NCBI RefSeq assembly: GCF_030145185.1
Contig: NZ_JAQYWB010000023.1
Span: 1-64,000 of the forward strand
Reading direction: 5' to 3'
DNA from: Desulfoluna sp.
Lineage (GTDB): Bacteria > Desulfobacterota > Desulfobacteria > Desulfobacterales > Desulfolunaceae
DNA: 64,000 nt
In this document: one piece after another, positions 62,059 to 64,000 of the stretch
Position numbering within the stretch: the stretch's first letter is position 1
How the letters are laid out: every line of letters starts with the position of its first letter
Made by a program: the position numbers and the translations under genes
Notes under the pieces: model-generated
What the model saw: the letters and a program-made list of their open reading frames with translations, nothing else
What the model was told of the DNA's origin: nothing
Databases searched by the model: none

Positions 62059-64000
62059 TCAGGGCTCAGTTCCCGCGCAGTCATCCCCTGCAGGCTTGGA
62101 GAGGTCCTTTAAGCGCAGGATAATATCTGCCACCGTCGCCCCTTTCCCCTTGGGGTGCACCAGGAGTGGGTTGATGTCCAGCTCCTGGATTTCGGGATGG
62201 TTGTCCACCATCTGCGCCACACGCACCAGGCACTTTTCAATCTCTTCGATGTCGGCGACGGGCTTGCCCCTGAACCCTGTAAGGAGGGGATAAGCCCGGA
62301 TGCTCTTGATCATCCGTCTTGCCGTATTGCGCCCGAACGGTGCGACACGGAACACCACATCCTTGAAGAGTTCCACAAAAATTCCCCCGAGGCCAAACAT
62401 CACCAGGGGCCCAAACTGCTGATCCTGCTTCATCCCGAGGATGATCTCATCGCCAGGCAACGCCATCTGCTGGACCAGAACCCCTCGTATCCTGGCATCC
62501 TCTTTGTATGCCGCGGCGCATGCCAGAATGTCCGTATAGGTGGTCTCCACCTCCTCGGGCGCCCGGATTCCCACCCGAACCCCTTTGGCGTCAGATTTAT
62601 GGGGGATATCCGGAGAAACAATCTTCATCACCACGGGATACCCGATGCGTCGGGCGATATCCACCGCCGCAGAAGGCGAGGTCGCGATCTCCATATCCAG
62701 GGTCTTGAGACCATAGCATTGAAGGATTTGACGCCCTTCATACTCGCCCAAAAGGGTCTGACCGTTTTCAAGGTGCTCGCGAATGATCGATGCCGCCCTT
62801 TCCACATCGTATTCCAGCTTATACTGGGGCAAAATCCGGCGGCTCAACCAACAATGCGCCAGATAAAGCTTGCCCAGCACTTTGGCGGCATTTTCAGGGA
62901 AATCGTAGACGGGCACCCCGGCCTTCTGAAGAATTTTTACCCCCGGTGAGACGTCCACGACCCCCATAAAAGCACAGGTGATCGGCTTTAAGGTGCGCCG
63001 GGATATTTCGGAAATCGCCGTGGCCGTGCCGATGGCATCGGTCATGGATTGAGGGGTCAGAATAATCAAAGCCCCATCGACTCCCTCATCACTGATCACG
63101 GTGGTCAGGGCATTTTCATAACGATCTCGAGCCGCATCCCCGATGACGTCCACCGGGTTATTGAAGTTTGCCGTGGGAGGCAAATGACGTTTCAACTCCT
63201 CCACCGTCTCCTCACTGAAGACAGCCAGGTTCATCCCGGCATTTTCCGTCATGTCCGTGGCAATAATCCCCGGCCCCCCCGCATTGGTGACAATGGCAAT
63301 GTTGCGACCGGTGGGGTATTTGCGTGGAGAAAAGCCCTGGGCCAGGTCAAAGAGTTCGTTGACCGACTCACAACGGATCACACCCGCCTCGGCAAAGAGA
63401 GCATCATAAACGGCGTCAGACCCCGCCAGGGAACCGGTATGGGACGCGGCAGCGGCAGCTCCCGCCACAGAGCGCCCCGACTTGATCACCAGAATAGGGG
63501 TGGGGTTGTCACCGGAGGTGATCTCTTTGGCAACATCGATAAACTCCTTGCCCTTGCGGGTCATCTCCTCCATGTAAATCATGATCACATGGGTTTCCGG
63601 ATCTGCATGGTAGTACCGGAGCAGATCGAGTTCATCCACATCGGCTTTGTTGCCGATGGAGACAAACTTGGAAAACCCAAAACCCCGATCGGCGGCAAAA
63701 TCAAGCACCGCGGTACAAAGGGCCCCGCTCTGGGAAATAAAGGAGATATGTCCCATGGCGGGCATGCGCGTGGAAAAACTGGCATTTAAGGAGACGGATG
63801 AAGAGGGGTTGATCACCCCCAGGCAGTTGGGGCCAACAATGCGAATACCGGCCTCTTTGCAGATGGATTTAATCTTCTCCTCAATTTCAAGACCTTCACC
63901 CCCGACCTCCTTGAACCCGGCAGAGATGATCACCGCCCCTTTGACTTTTTTAATCACACACTCTTCAATGGCTTTCAGAGCCGCCAGGGGCGGAAGGATG
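62059..64000 (-). CDS. Acyl-CoA synthetase, NDP-forming, partial
   Basis: The frame is open to the window edge, so the N-terminal part of the CoA-binding domain is missing; the visible chain is at least 646 residues. It shows the end of the CoA-binding domain (GIRIVGPNCLGVIN), the phosphohistidine motif SHTGSLAG, the ATP-grasp domain with DIPHKSDAKGV, and the closing EIQELDINPLLVHPKG. It is an ADP-forming acetate/acyl-CoA ligase of the same family as the enzyme at 18206-20371 but clearly a different paralogue. It is convergent with the methyltransferase gene. The acyl substrate is unknown. Confidence 0.9.
   Translation of the reverse strand, partial: ILPPLAALKAIEECVIKKVKGAVIISAGFKEVGGEGLEIEEKIKSICKEAGIRIVGPNCLGVINPSSSVSLNASFSTRMPAMGHISFISQSGALCTAVLDFAADRGFGFSKFVSIGNKADVDELDLLRYYHADPETHVIMIYMEEMTRKGKEFIDVAKEITSGDNPTPILVIKSGRSVAGAAAAASHTGSLAGSDAVYDALFAEAGVIRCESVNELFDLAQGFSPRKYPTGRNIAIVTNAGGPGIIATDMTENAGMNLAVFSEETVEELKRHLPPTANFNNPVDVIGDAARDRYENALTTVISDEGVDGALIILTPQSMTDAIGTATAISEISRRTLKPITCAFMGVVDVSPGVKILQKAGVPVYDFPENAAKVLGKLYLAHCWLSRRILPQYKLEYDVERAASIIREHLENGQTLLGEYEGRQILQCYGLKTLDMEIATSPSAAVDIARRIGYPVVMKIVSPDIPHKSDAKGVRVGIRAPEEVETTYTDILACAAAYKEDARIRGVLVQQMALPGDEIILGMKQDQQFGPLVMFGLGGIFVELFKDVVFRVAPFGRNTARRMIKSIRAYPLLTGFRGKPVADIEEIEKCLVRVAQMVDNHPEIQELDINPLLVHPKGKGATVADIILRLKDLSKPAGDDCAGTEP

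Noticed and set aside
1-64000. CRISPR arrays, tRNA or rRNA genes, integrases
   Set aside because: I saw no regularly spaced repeats, no cloverleaf with CCA-like end, no rRNA sequence and no integrase or transposase motifs in any frame.

Overview
The window looks like chromosome from a Gram-negative, strictly respiratory deltaproteobacterium (Desulfobacterota, Desulfobacteraceae/Desulfoluna-like). This is inferred from gene content and protein style: split glyQ/glyS, two NDP-forming acyl-CoA synthetases, a pterin-dependent methyltransferase, a DUF3334/CheX-like protein, a CBS-ACT protein and a full RecBCD. Base composition is moderately GC-rich with AT-rich intergenic regions. There are no rRNA or tRNA genes, CRISPR arrays, transposase genes or prophage genes. 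Coordinates below use the starts best supported by ribosome binding sites and family length.

Layout. (1) 1-16.3 kb, almost all minus strand, housekeeping: a divergent NAD-dependent DNA ligase, a nucleoside phosphorylase, a small PC4-like protein with its own terminator, glyS and glyQ, then mgtE-recO-GHMP kinase, then mfd - SurA-like lipoprotein - SurA-like chaperone - RodZ-like protein. The RodZ-like frame is broken at a run of 12 Ts. (2) 16.6-21.2 kb: a small lipoprotein and a plus-strand acyl-CoA operon (enoyl-CoA hydratase, ADP-forming CoA ligase, alpha/beta hydrolase). (3) 21.2-30.5 kb: recC-recB and recD on the minus strand, with a plus-strand DUF3334 gene between recB and recD. (4) 30.7-38.8 kb: a sharply bounded six-gene plus-strand operon. 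It encodes an ExbB/TolQ-like channel protein, an ExbD/TolR-like protein, a proline-rich TonB/TolA-like protein and three large exported proteins I do not recognise. It is preceded by a good sigma70-type promoter with three perfect palindromes just downstream, and it ends in a strong terminator. This is the best candidate in the window for an undescribed system. (5) 38.9-53.3 kb: a mobile-looking inverted-repeat element, dnaE, guaB, a long structured RNA candidate, a polysaccharide deacetylase, a BMP-type purine/nucleoside ABC transporter with xanthine phosphoribosyltransferase embedded in it, and a divergent guanine deaminase. Together these form a purine salvage block. (6) 53.3-60.2 kb: DUF4404-like and CBS-ACT genes, then a complete livKHMGF branched-chain amino acid transporter operon. 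(7) 60.2-64 kb: a PilZ-like protein, a pterin-dependent methyltransferase and a second ADP-forming CoA ligase that runs off the window.

A short dispersed repeat (core CCCGGATATTTCAYG) occurs at least six times in intergenic DNA. Twice its first bases supply the stop codon of the neighbouring gene. Two facing copies bound a 251-bp, MITE-like element. Both substrate-binding-protein genes are followed by a stable hairpin before their permease genes. All functional statements are inference from sequence features; no database search was possible.
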